Shown in pieces: positions 24,201 to 33,380 of a DNA stretch of 64,000 nucleotides. The position numbers and the translations under genes were made by a program. The first letter of the stretch is position 1. Every line of letters starts with the position of its first letter. Source of the DNA: Actinomucor elegans. Lineage: Eukaryota; Mucoromycota; Mucoromycetes; Mucorales; Mucoraceae. A model generated the notes under the pieces. That model did no database searches and was not told where the DNA came from. It saw only the letters and a list, made by a program, of their open reading frames with translations. The stretch lies in NCBI GenBank assembly GCA_026027325.1, contig JAMSLZ010000007.1:496001-560000 (forward strand), in the 5' to 3' direction.

Positions 24201-26057
24201 AAGGCTTTTGACACTATCAAGGCTTTGATTTCTTCCTCTCCTGTGTTACTTATGCCTGACATAAAAAAACCTTTTCGTATTGAATGTGATGCAAGTGATT
24301 ATGCTATTGGGGCTGTGTTGTTGCAACAAGACCCTAATAATAATAATGATTGGAAGCCTGTAGCATTTATTTCAAAAAAACTATCGAGTGCTGAAAGGAA
24401 TTATCCTACTCAAGAACGGGAACTGCTGGCTATCCTATTTGCGTGTAAAACTTGGCGTTGTTTTGTTGAAGGATCGGTGTATGAAGTATATACAGATCAT
24501 CGTCCATTACAATACTACAACTCGTCCAATAAGGTTTCTCCTCGTTTAGTTCGATGGATGCAAGATCTTGAAATGTATCAGCCCACCTTAATCTATAAGA
24601 AAGGTGTTGATAATGTTATTCCTGATCTGTTAAGTCGTCGTGATGGTCCCAACTGTGAGCCGGATGTGTTGTCGATGGAGCCTGAATTTCTATATGAAAT
24701 ATCTACTACTATTTTGAATAAGGTCCTGCAGCCATCTGATACTTCTTTGTTAACTGATCCGTGTCAAGATTGGCCTATATTTTTCAAGAAGAAGAAGGAA
24801 GACTGGCCGGACAAGTGGCGCCTTCAACTGGAGAAGGAGGAATCAAATTTCGAAGTGATAGATAATGTAGTCTGGCGTCTAAATCCTAATCCTGTTAATA
24901 GTAAAGAAGCGTCTAGGTTAAAATTTATTACTTTCTCCCGTCGTGCTGATCTCATTGAAGATTTTCATCGGGGCTTTGGTCATTCTGGTCAACTTACGGT
25001 ATATCATCTAATGAAGCAACGTGTTTGGTGGCCGTCTATGCGTAAAGATATCAACTATTGGCTCAAAACTTGTCCTGAATGTCAGCTGCATTCTCGTAAT
25101 GACAAGAAAGTACATCATGCTCCTATGAAGCCTTTAGAGGTGCCTGTTCCTTTTGCCCGTTGGCATATTGACTTCATTGGTGAATTGCCTACTACTGTGA
25201 ATGGCAATCGTTGGATTATTATGGCTGTGGATTATGCCACCAATTGGCCTATTGCTCGCGCTCTCAAGTCTGCTACTGCTGATGAAATCGTCAAATTTCT
25301 GTATGAAGAAATTGTAATGAAGTTTGGTTGCCCTGTGGAAATTGTGAGTGATCGTGGAGCCAATCTGCTCAGCAAGATATTGAAACAGTATATGCGCAAG
25401 ATCAGGTCCAAACATATGTTTACGTCAGCTTTTCATCCAAGATCCAATTCTAAGTGTGAAAGATTAAATCAGACATTTAAACATATGTTGATAAAATATG
25501 TGAAAGGTCGTGTTCATTCTTGGGATGAATATGTGGATTCATCACTGTTTTCATGTCGTATAAGGAAACATGCTACTACGGGGTATAGCCCCTTCTATTT
25601 GGTTTATGGTCAAGAGCCGGTTCTTCCTGGTGATTCTCGTCGTCCCTATATGGATCCGTTGACTGAAGAAGATCCAGAGTTAGTTACTGAAGATGTCCTG
25701 GCTCGGATTCGTGATCTTCGTGAGAAAAGATTTGAAGCCAAAGAACAAATGATCCTACAAGCCAAGAAGGATAAAGAACGTTGGGATGCTGCTGTTAAGA
25801 ACAACAAGGCTCAAACTTTTGCGATTGGCGATTATGTAATGCTTAGAAATGAATCAAAGAAAGGTTTAGAGTTCAATTGGATGGGTCCATATGTGGTGTT
25901 GAAGAGAAATTTAGATTACAACATTTATCAGATTCAAGAAATTGAAGGAAAACTGTACAATTCTTGGGTTCACACTGATCGTCTTCATCCTGTTCAGTAT
26001 GATGGTGCTAAACCTAAAAAATCTTGGTATATTCCTCGTGTTGCTAGAGCAAAATAA
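21240..26057 (+). CDS. Ty3/gypsy gag-pol polyprotein
   Basis: One 1605-residue frame with gag and pol fused and no frameshift. Gag-like domain at ~120-285 (YDGSRDPHIIESWIQSI, VWYHNLRLLNN). A Gly/Arg-rich RGG stretch is at ~325-375. CCHC zinc knuckle CYNCEGFGHYQRDC at ~382. Aspartic protease core LIDSGAS at ~485. Reverse transcriptase with LRMVCDYRALN and YIDD at ~860. RNase H ECDASDYAIGAVL at ~1014 and YTDHRPLQ. Integrase: zinc-binding H-H-C-C (HRGFGHSG, CPECQLH, ~1242-1282), then Asp in WHIDFIG (~1310), Asp in VSDRGAN (~1370) and Glu in CERLNQ (~1406). GPY-type module FNWMGPYVVLKR near 1547. No chromodomain is apparent at the C-terminus. All catalytic residues I can check are present, so the element may be autonomous. 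Confidence 0.95.
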   Translation: MEYLSEEELKKLKNQFEIEERTVKLLKYQDDIDYYNSKLRKTSTGQFTEEERLKSTIQREEHWKTVAHKFATKFFGTNIINNMSTQEGVSTTDNSDILKIAEILKEVILSKSNKDDELEFIEKPRKYDGSRDPHIIESWIQSIDDYSALKEFTSTKTAKLGVTLLSGAAKVWYHNLRLLNNAPEDWLHFKTELRAYFKPENSISVARDKIRNLRQSSTIAQYVQEFMTIKLSIPKMTDEEAVDKFLAGLKDPNARIYIKDSIFMEEPVLSDAIRAAHTYEGNRLNAVPVFRSSSAVSEYQVDDPMDLSVAERRELFNMMKSFSSGGSFRGRGGFHSRGGSPRGGSPRGGFHGRGSRGGRGGHQHRGARGGGFNNSSRIEIRCYNCEGFGHYQRDCPSEKRSQLNYIEADDHEDIYYGADDTENKKIDSSSYLYCVLPTSKSYVEPLLIDDGMIQKDVQFVLNAGEIDTKLPLYRALVNGSECSVLIDSGASANYINPKLLSSVSQLRNVNGQAVETANGQQSKISSIATFTLQLGDYQDDMEAYVFDTKFDLILGNSWLRQVQPTPDWFCSSWSIQLSEGDVTIIKPIQEKLITKNVVNVHNNVITNTLEHKDDVEDCNFVITARQFEKLLKKQQVEECFLVSAKEIHSLLDLNNVNSVVLSDQEKENEEWCNEFAQAYPGVFKGSLDTLPPLRRTDGDMIELEPGTKPISRAPYRMSPLELKELRKQLDELLSKGFIEPCVSEWGSPVLFVKKPNGSLRMVCDYRALNAKTIAQRVPLPRIDECLEQLHGVTYMSSIDLTSSFWQQRLSPSDSLKSAINTRYGQFSWSVMAMGLKNSGSRWMFLMNDVLKDYIDDFVICYIDDCLIYTKGNDIELHKKHLHMVFKKLEEAGLVVSRTKCKFNRKEITFLGHDIVAGQGTKPSKQKVDAILSWPVPQTVQDVRKFMGLCQYYSTYMPNFADTAAVITDLTKGVGPKNRKVMWSDACQKAFDTIKALISSSPVLLMPDIKKPFRIECDASDYAIGAVLLQQDPNNNNDWKPVAFISKKLSSAERNYPTQERELLAILFACKTWRCFVEGSVYEVYTDHRPLQYYNSSNKVSPRLVRWMQDLEMYQPTLIYKKGVDNVIPDLLSRRDGPNCEPDVLSMEPEFLYEISTTILNKVLQPSDTSLLTDPCQDWPIFFKKKKEDWPDKWRLQLEKEESNFEVIDNVVWRLNPNPVNSKEASRLKFITFSRRADLIEDFHRGFGHSGQLTVYHLMKQRVWWPSMRKDINYWLKTCPECQLHSRNDKKVHHAPMKPLEVPVPFARWHIDFIGELPTTVNGNRWIIMAVDYATNWPIARALKSATADEIVKFLYEEIVMKFGCPVEIVSDRGANLLSKILKQYMRKIRSKHMFTSAFHPRSNSKCERLNQTFKHMLIKYVKGRVHSWDEYVDSSLFSCRIRKHATTGYSPFYLVYGQEPVLPGDSRRPYMDPLTEEDPELVTEDVLARIRDLREKRFEAKEQMILQAKKDKERWDAAVKNNKAQTFAIGDYVMLRNESKKGLEFNWMGPYVVLKRNLDYNIYQIQEIEGKLYNSWVHTDRLHPVQYDGAKPKKSWYIPRVARAK

Positions 26058-26094
26058 CAAATTTTTTTTTTTTTGCCTTTATACCTTTTTTTTT

Positions 26095-26107
26095 GGGAGG
26101 AAGGTAG
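26095..26107 (+). other. polypurine tract
   Basis: GGGAGGAAGGTAG directly abuts the 3' LTR and follows a T run. This is the expected position for plus-strand priming. Confidence 0.75.
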
Positions 26108-26261
26108 TGTCAGGTACACACGGTCTTGATGTGTAACCTTTTTAATTAGTATAAATATCAATTGCATCTTAGAATAATAAAGAGCATCTTTTATCTCATA
26201 TATAATCTATTGTACACGTTTATTGGAATCGACTATAAAACATATATCTCGGCACACGACA
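26108..26261 (+). repeat. 3' LTR
   Basis: 154 bp, apparently identical to the 5' LTR; ends GACA and is followed by the duplicated target CACA. Confidence 0.95.
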
Positions 26262-26382
26262 CACATATTTGTGCGTAACCTTTTAATTAGATTAAATGTC
26301 AAATGAATAAAGATCATTTTTTATCTCTTAAATACACTTTTATATAAATCCACACTAAATGTATACATCTCTGCTTACGACA
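26262..26382 (+). repeat. right remnant of the older solo LTR
   Basis: From CACATATTTGTGCGTAACC to CTGCTTACGACA this aligns along its whole length with the young LTR, with many substitutions and small gaps. Shared blocks include GTAACC-TTTT-AATTAG, ATAAAGA-CAT and CTC-GC-ACGACA. It is continuous with 20995-21009 once the young element is removed. Confidence 0.8.
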
Positions 26383-27823
26383 TTTTTTTAGTTTGTATTT
26401 TGTTTTATTCCAAAAAAAGGTATTTTTCATGTCGATATTTGAAGAAAAATTATATTCAGATTTATGAATCCATATAGTTTATAGCTAGTTATCGGCACAT
26501 AAAACATATTATTTGTATTGAACATGAAAAAGAAAAAAAAAATAAGTGATAAATGTAATTACTATTTTTTAGTATGAATTACTTATTTGATGCGATATTA
26601 AATTAGGGTCAATGGAAAAATCCAGACATGACTGGAGAGCACTATTCGAAACAAATGTAACTACAGTTAGTTGTAGACAAATATTTATCTGAATCTACTG
26701 AATGTAGTTCTTATAAATGCAGCTACTCATTGTAAGTATACTAGACCGAGATCAATAGAAATCTACAGATCATTAGATGGAATAAACATACAATTGCAAA
26801 TGTAACTTGTGGTTAAACACTAAAATATAATATAGTTATAGTATCCCTGCCGAGTAATGGTTTTGATATGTTCAATATTACATTCTAAACTTGTAATAAT
26901 AATAGATATGATAATTGACTGAGATTAGTAGAAAAATTGAGATATTGAAGATAAATAATTTCCAGGAGTATAACCTTAGGCGCACCAATTAAAAGCCTAT
27001 TATTCCTTTAACATTTTGTTTAAAAATGTAAATGGTATTTTAGAGATATGGTTAATAGATGTTATGGGTACTTGATTGTAGAGTGTAGATTTATGTATTT
27101 TATACGGATTTAATTCAATACAGAATAGCTCAATGCTGGTCTTATTTTAAAAGCAAAAAAGCGAAATTTGATTGTAAATTAAATAAAAATACTGGACCAT
27201 TCATTGCGAAGTATAATTCTGGTAAGAAAGTTTCGCTTACCGGCACGTTATGTGTACTAAAGACTGGATTAAATTCGGAACTAAGAAAAATTTGGTTATG
27301 AGGAAGCTCATGATAATAATACTAAACCAGTTGAATCATCATTTACCAATAAAAGTTCGAATGCCCTTGAAATCACCAACAATCAGCCACATGTTATGGA
27401 AAGCAAGGCCAGATATCCAATAATTAATCTAACTTGGTGTTGCGGCACACAAAGAATCTTCAGCGTTCATGGGAGTAATTTATATCTAATAACACATCTT
27501 CTGGGCATTCTTTTTCTTTATCTAAAAAGAAGTGTGCCATGATTTCTGGATTCTACCTTCCTTTAATAAAGGTAAAGGCAACAAACATTCGTATGTCTTT
27601 GTAGACTATTTAATACAAAATTAGCATTCAGGGACGCAATGGGCATGCCAACCATACTCTAGGATTTCGTTTTTGAAACCAAATCGACTTTAAACTTTAT
27701 TATTTACTGATTCATCAAAAGGGTTAAGAACTGTATTGCGTATAAAGTACACGAGTTTATATATCAAGCACATGTAGATATAACGAAAGGATATTTTTCA
27801 ATTAATATTGAAGAGTAGAATTA
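26383..27823. other. gene-poor region right of the retroelement
   Basis: About 1.4 kb of AT-rich DNA without a credible frame. It contains two diverged units of the dispersed repeat (26566-26795). The rest shows nothing I can name. Confidence 0.5.
26566..26795 (-). repeat. dispersed ~170-bp repeat, two diverged units
   Basis: Read in reverse orientation, TTTGATGCGATATTAAATTAGG (part, near 26586) and ATCATTAGATGGAATAAACA (near 26770) match the repeat core and lie about 175-180 nt apart. Weaker than other copies. Confidence 0.35.
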
Positions 27824-28929
27824 TTAGTAGATAGTCTTGAGACTAAAGTTCTTGAAATAAGAGTATTGCTTCTTGGGTGTCTTCCAAGTGTCGTCTGAAC
27901 CACCAAAGAAAGTATGGAACACTATTGGCATGGCGGTTAATCTCTGTTACATTCTAAATACTTATTTAAGTTTACTTACTGATACCAGCGACACGACCAG
28001 TGTCATTTGTACGGAAAACAAGCTTTTTCTCGGACAAAACGCGTCTACCGTTAATATGAAGAGTAAGCTCACCATTTCTCTTGTGAGGAGAGTTCATGGT
28101 AAGAGTTTGACGAATAGAAATCCATTTGCCAGTAGCAAACTTGAATGAACTGCGGCCCAAACTGAAGCCGTAGTCAGGGTTACAGATGTTAACTTTGTTA
28201 TCACAAAGGTCATTTCTTTGAACAGATTGGGGCAAGTAGGCATAGATTTCACCTGCGCCTTCATCACGCCACATAACTCTATTATAGTAAGTACTGTTAG
28301 TTCATATTCGCATTGTTTGTAATAGGTTAAGGCATACCTAGTAGTAAAGCATTTCTTTGAATCAACACCACCAGTACAATCACCATGGCCACCGTAGAGG
28401 CCAGGAAGTTTACCACCTGTAAATAATAGATAATGAATAAAAGAACAATGGTTGGTTATAGTATATGCAAGTTACCTCTAACAAATTTGAATCCTCTAGG
28501 GAAAAAGACGCTGTATTGCAACACAACTGTTTTAACCTTAGTGTCAATCTCAAGAGGGTGAGCTTTGAATCCAAGGCCACCGATAATTCTAGCTTCGGGA
28601 TTTCTAGAGCCAGCGGGATATTCAACGCGAAGCATAAGATCCTTCTTCTTACCAGAGGGATCTCTGGCTGCAACATTCTTGAAATTATCGGCGCCCTTCC
28701 AGTTCCAGAGCCAGCCATCATGCTCAGGAATTCCCCAGGCTTTCTCCCAGACACTGCCTTTGCCGACGGTCGCTTTACCGTATTTGTTCCAATTGTAAAA
28801 TTTCCAATATTTGCTTCTGACTTTTTTAGTGGACTTTCTTTTAGTGGTTCTTCTTTTGGCAGCTTCGATAGTTGAGATGAAGCAGATGAATACTACAACA
28901 AGTAGCAATAAATAGCGTGATTTGATCAT
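27824..28929 (-). CDS. secreted polysaccharide lyase family 14-like protein
   Basis: Four inferred exons (28476-28929, 28338-28416, 27980-28278, 27824-27921) give 309 residues. The N-terminus MIKSRYLLLLVVVFICFIST followed by IEA is a clear signal peptide, then a Lys/Arg/Thr-rich stretch. The beta-jelly-roll body has PL14 hallmarks: LQYSVFFPRGFKFVRGGKLP, GLYGGHGDCTGG, a conserved Cys pair, and the C-terminal MFHTFFGGSDDTW...YSYFKNF. PL14 enzymes cleave uronic-acid polysaccharides (alginate or glucuronan) by beta-elimination. Glucuronic-acid polymers are abundant in Mucoromycota walls, so a wall or glucuronan target is plausible; that is inference. The final intron (27922-27979) splits an ATG codon. 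Confidence 0.85.
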
Positions 28930-30718
28930 ATTAAGCGACTAAGAGTAGCTGATTTAATGAATGGAAAGGGATCCTTTTCAAGATAGTTGATGAAGAGAAG
29001 GGTGGTAGAAAAATAATAGAAAAAAATAAAATGAACGCTGAATAGAGTTTTGATGCCTTTATATACAAGTTGTCATCAAGTTGCACATAATCTTTGGTCA
29101 ATTTGCTGTAATTTAGCTGGTACACTCCGATGAATGAGTCGTACAGAGTTTTAATTGAAGCTTTAAATTGTATATACTCCATTGTGTTATAAACTCGAAA
29201 TGGAAGACAATCGCAAACATCATAGATCATGGTCCAACATTGATTAAATGGCATCGGGCCTAGTTCATTATCGTACAGTTTTATAGCCTATATCAAACCA
29301 ATTTCTATACCCGCAGCCTCCTATTAATCTAAGGTGCGTACAGTAACCGGAGTTCAGGATTAGTATTAGATCAAAGCATCTAAGTTTGAACGGGTGCTAA
29401 TATCTAAGTGAAACACATAATTACGCGCGCATTGATCATCGTACGTTCCTGATTCGTATAGTCATCGTTAATGAGTTAATTTTTAGCGTTTATACTAATA
29501 GGCGTCATAAACTGTTGCTTAATTAAATGGGAGAGCTTCGAGTACGGAAGGCCTATTATGATCAATTAAACTAATGAGCGTGTTTTCTTTCTTAAAATAT
29601 TGGAATGTGATACCAACCACACTAAAATAACAAGCACTTTATCAAAAAGAGCTTATCGTACCTCATTCCTGAACATTTACAATCCAATACTCGGCTAGTT
29701 TTTCCTTTTCTATGATTAATCCTACTCCGGCCACGTTCATCAGTGCGATAATTTACTCCATTTTGCTTATTTTAATTATCAATTGCGTTAGTTAAAACAA
29801 AACCGGACCAATCTACCAAAGAGATGCCTTAAACTTTAGCACTGCCTATTATCCTTGCCCTTTCCTGAGAAGATTTCGCTCCATTTGATAAAGGTCAAGT
29901 AAGCGTATTATTGTTCAACCATGTGTTTAGCTTGTAAGACGTGTAGGATTGTATAATCTGAGGAAATTTCTGTATTTTGGGATTTTTACACGATTATCAC
30001 CGGTTTGCTAAATATTAATCAATGAACATTTGCTTTATGAGCCGTAATTTGACTGGAATTCCCATTGTGGTTATATTGCTTTCGATATTCCTTATGTTGT
30101 AGGTATCAACAGTTATCTTTGAAGATGTGACCAATGGGTTCATTTAATACTAGACAAAAGATTCCCGAAAATTAAGAGTTTTGGATGAACAGGTAAGAGG
30201 CAGATATCACATTCATCTATGATACAACCCAAGATGTCGCCTAGAAGCTTATAAACAGAGCAGTATAGGCAAAAATGAGAATAGGAAGGCTCATAAAATT
30301 TTCTTATCAAAATGTGGAATAAAAGAAGTGAAGAGAATAAGAAATCAGAGGAAAGCAACCGACGATATTAAGCAGCGAGCCTGCTTGTTCTTTAATTAGA
30401 GGTTGGCGCTACATATTCAGTAATCGTGATAGATGCTACATGTATTCATCTTTTTCGACTCCATAAGCTGTGACATTTAGCTGACTTTCTAAACTAATGA
30501 GCACCATAAAGAAAAAAAGCATAATATAAACCAGCTAGTAAAATAGAAGCGCCAGCGTCGACCGGAGGATAGCGGTGGTAGCAGGAGGGATTTCATATAT
30601 GTAGTTGCTCATTTAAACAAAGTTGGCGAAGAAACTTTTATAGATATGATTACACAATGTTTACGTAAAATCATACAATTTCAAATCAATCATAAGGGCC
30701 TTATTAAATATAATAATT

Positions 30719-30780
30719 CATTCTGAACATGTGCAAGTAATCAGATGCAACATTGAGCTAGAATCTATCGAGAGATTTTG
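30719..30780 (-). repeat. dispersed repeat, one unit
   Basis: CATTCTGAACATGTGCAAGT followed by AATCAGATGCAACATTGAGC and TAGAATCTATCGAGAG matches the consensus core almost end to end. Confidence 0.55.
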
Positions 30781-31088
30781 AGAAGGAAATAGGATGGCTT
30801 TTGTAAATTGAAATTTAAAAACCACAAATCATTTTTGAAAGCAGCTAATTGGCGCAGTGAACGTTGTATTTTATATTATATAAAAAACCACTTGTGGCTG
30901 TGTTTTTAAAAAGCCCTCATCATCACCAAAAAACTCCACTTTTCTACGAGACTGTATAGTTGTACACTACAAAATATTATAGTCCTATTCTACTTAAAAA
31001 ATATACCTTGAAAGTGTTATTTTTGCTTACAAAAAAAGAGAAATATATGGAGGAGTTTTAAACAGGTACTATCTCATTTTTAATTTCC

Positions 31089-31320
31089 AGATCTTTTGAT
31101 GGATTCCTGTTTAATGTCCCATCTAATGATCAGTGCATGCTCAGAATGAAAAATTACATCTAGGATTATTAATCAAAAGAAATTCAAAGAGTATTGTATG
31201 TATCGAACATACCAAGTATACTAGATGTACTTCATGTCGACTGGACTACTGATGACCCATAGATCTGATAGACTCAGTTCAATGCCGCATCTGATGAGCG
31301 TTCCATACTCAAAAAGGGTC
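31089..31320 (+). repeat. dispersed ~170-bp repeat, two tandem units
   Basis: Unit 1: AGATCTTTTGATGGATTCC, TTTAATGTCCCATCTAATG, then GTGCATGCTCAGAATG. Unit 2 begins 31261: AGATCTGATAGACTCAGTTC, AATGCCGCATCTGATG. Equivalent positions are 168 nt apart. The clearest pair in the window. Confidence 0.6.
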
Positions 31321-33024
31321 GAGGCTTATACTAAGCTCTCTGTTTGACTAATCTACAACTAGTACATATATTTATATATACAAACATCAAGTGATATGTG
31401 TCATAGAACTTACTTCCATCAATTGACAGATACAAAATGCAAATCAATGAAAATAGCGTTTATTCTTCTATGATTCTCTAGATTTTTAAAGCATTATCGC
31501 GTTTCATTTTTAACTTGAATCAGTTTTATGATTTTAACAATTTGCTTCAACCCATGGGGTTACTTAATTTGGTACCTATTAACCCATGAATTTAATTTCT
31601 GTATCTTTTGATGATGATGATCAGTTCAGGTCCTGTTGAACAAAAGATGTGGCCAGTTTTACCATCATCATCATCTTCCTTCCTTCAGAGAAGACAGAGT
31701 GGCGTATCATACCATCCGTTTCTACCTGCTCATACCTTAAATCGTATTCCCCATACGACATGCTAATGTTTGAGAAATTTCTTTAAAAAAACGCACTAAA
31801 AAATATTCTGGACTTGCTTTCTAAGGGTGTTTGTTTGGTTTTGGGGTACTTTATTATTAATAGAATCATGGACCTGAAACAAACATTGTCTGCGTTATGG
31901 CTTTTCAATAAGAAGAGAGTGCACAGTTAAACACTTTTCTCATGTTGCTGATGTTTCTCTTATTATTAGACATGTTAGTGAAGGCCTGACGTCTATATCA
32001 CAATACGGCAATTTGGAAGAATTAGAATTAATCATTGCTTCAATGAAAGTGTTTCAAAACCTAAAGGCCAAACATGAATATCAAATTTAATATTGCGAAC
32101 AGACAGCGACATCAAATATGCCACCGTTAATTATTCTACTGTCCCCGCTGTTACATTTTCATCAATAAATCCAGAAAAAGTAATGGCTTAACTCTTACCG
32201 ATCCGAGCTACATTCTCAGCTGGTCAAATGATACAGAAAATAAAGGGGGTTCGTGAATTCCGTGTATCTAGCAGCTGCCTACAATGACCTATAGGTATTA
32301 AAGTTGATTTATTCGAAAGCATAAGCCATGTTTTATCAATCATCCGAAGACTAAACATGTATCCCCATTAAATGTTGGTTGAGATACGATTTTGTGATTT
32401 TCAAGAACGTTGGTTAGTCCTGCTAGATAACAACACTTTTTTTTAGATACACTAATCACAACCGAAATTGGCTTTGGACTGTTTTTCTGTCTCAAACTAA
32501 TAACCAATAGGTCTAAAACACTGGGAATCATTGGGCTGTACCTATCAAAAGATTTGACGCAAAAGTGATCTTATTTGATATGTCTTTGACGTATTTATTT
32601 GTTTCCCTGCCTGTCTTATCTGTATTTTCCTATTCACTTGCCTGAGTAGCTTATTTTTGGTATTTGTTATTCCTTTCTTCATTAAACGAGGGTTTTTTGC
32701 TGGGGGGGGGGGAGGGAGGGGAGGAAGAGGAAGCATACAGGCTAGTGCTAAAATGGAACTAAATTGATCGTCTGTATAAAAGACAAAAATCATAGTACAA
32801 GTTTAAATACGGCAAAATGTTTGTAGATGGGCTTTGCATCACCTAGATTATAATCTTTTTAGGTTTGTATTTCATGGTTTTTGTTGGTTCGCGTTCTTAT
32901 CGCGAAATGTACCCAATCAAACCGGGTTGAGTTTGAACAAAAACACTTGGGTTTATTCTCCTGTATGACACATCATGAATATATGGACCAAGAAAGGCGG
33001 TCACAATGAGATGGGTATATTAGA

Positions 33025-33030
33025 TGACTC
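33025..33030 (+). promoter_or_regulatory. candidate Gcn4/CPC1 half-site
   Basis: TGACTC within AGATGACTCTTATT, about 130 nt before the CPA1 uORF. It matches the core of the general amino acid control element that activates arginine genes in other fungi. A 6-mer can occur by chance. Confidence 0.35.
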
Positions 33031-33152
33031 TTATTTCCCCAGATTTTTCATTCTTCTTTTCTCTTTGTCAAAAAAACTCTAAACAAAGCCTCCAACTATC
33101 AATTCATTCTTAGTTTAGGCAATTACTCTATCGTTCTCTAAGACGTAACTTT

Positions 33153-33296
33153 ATGTATATTCACGCCTACGAAAAGTGCTCAGCCGATTACATTTGCGAT
33201 CAAAGTAAGTCTTAATTCAATGTCCACTGATGGTTGATGGTTACTCACCGCACGCGTTGTTTAATCTTAGTTTGGAAGTCCTCAGAAAATCTTTAA
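33153..33296 (+). CDS. spliced uORF encoding an arginine attenuator peptide (AAP)
   Basis: Exon 33153-33204 and exon 33271-33296, joined across a 66-nt intron (GTAAGT...ATCTTAG), encode a 25-residue peptide. Its core CSADYICDQIWK aligns without gaps to the fungal AAP consensus (QDYxSDHxW). Asp12, Tyr13, Asp16 and Trp19 fall at the same residue numbers as in the Neurospora arg-2 peptide. In known cases the nascent peptide stalls the ribosome at the uORF stop when arginine is high, repressing the small subunit of arginine-specific carbamoyl phosphate synthetase. The next coding region here is exactly that subunit, 84 nt downstream. Without splicing the frame ends at DQSKS and lacks the Trp. Substitutions relative to the consensus: Gln to Ala, Ser to Cys, His to Gln. 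Confidence 0.85.
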
Positions 33297-33380
33297 ACAA
33301 GCAACTCTTGAATCAAATCATTTAATCAAGCTTTTAACTCTTTAAACTTTATACTTTATCTTATCAACTCTTATTTAACA

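Larger units (their letters stand above)
21010..26261 (+). mobile_element. complete Ty3/gypsy LTR retrotransposon
   Basis: A 5252-bp element with two 154-bp LTRs that look identical base for base, starting TGTC and ending GACA. It has a candidate primer-binding site, one gag-pol frame and a polypurine tract. The order protease, RT, RNase H, integrase identifies Ty3/gypsy (Metaviridae type). LTR identity and the unbroken frame indicate a recent insertion. It sits inside an older LTR of the same family, flanked by the 4-bp duplication CACA, and starts 41 bp after the end of a tRNA-Ala gene. Confidence 0.95.
28930..33024. other. 4-kb gene-poor region
   Basis: Between the divergently oriented PL14-like gene and the CPA1 leader. 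It contains repeat copies (30719-30780 and 31089-31320), an imperfect hairpin built on GATGATGATGATC / CATCATCATCATC (31610-31676), a G-rich tract (32702-32730) and many AT runs. Small frames of 60-107 codons show no family features. Confidence 0.5.
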
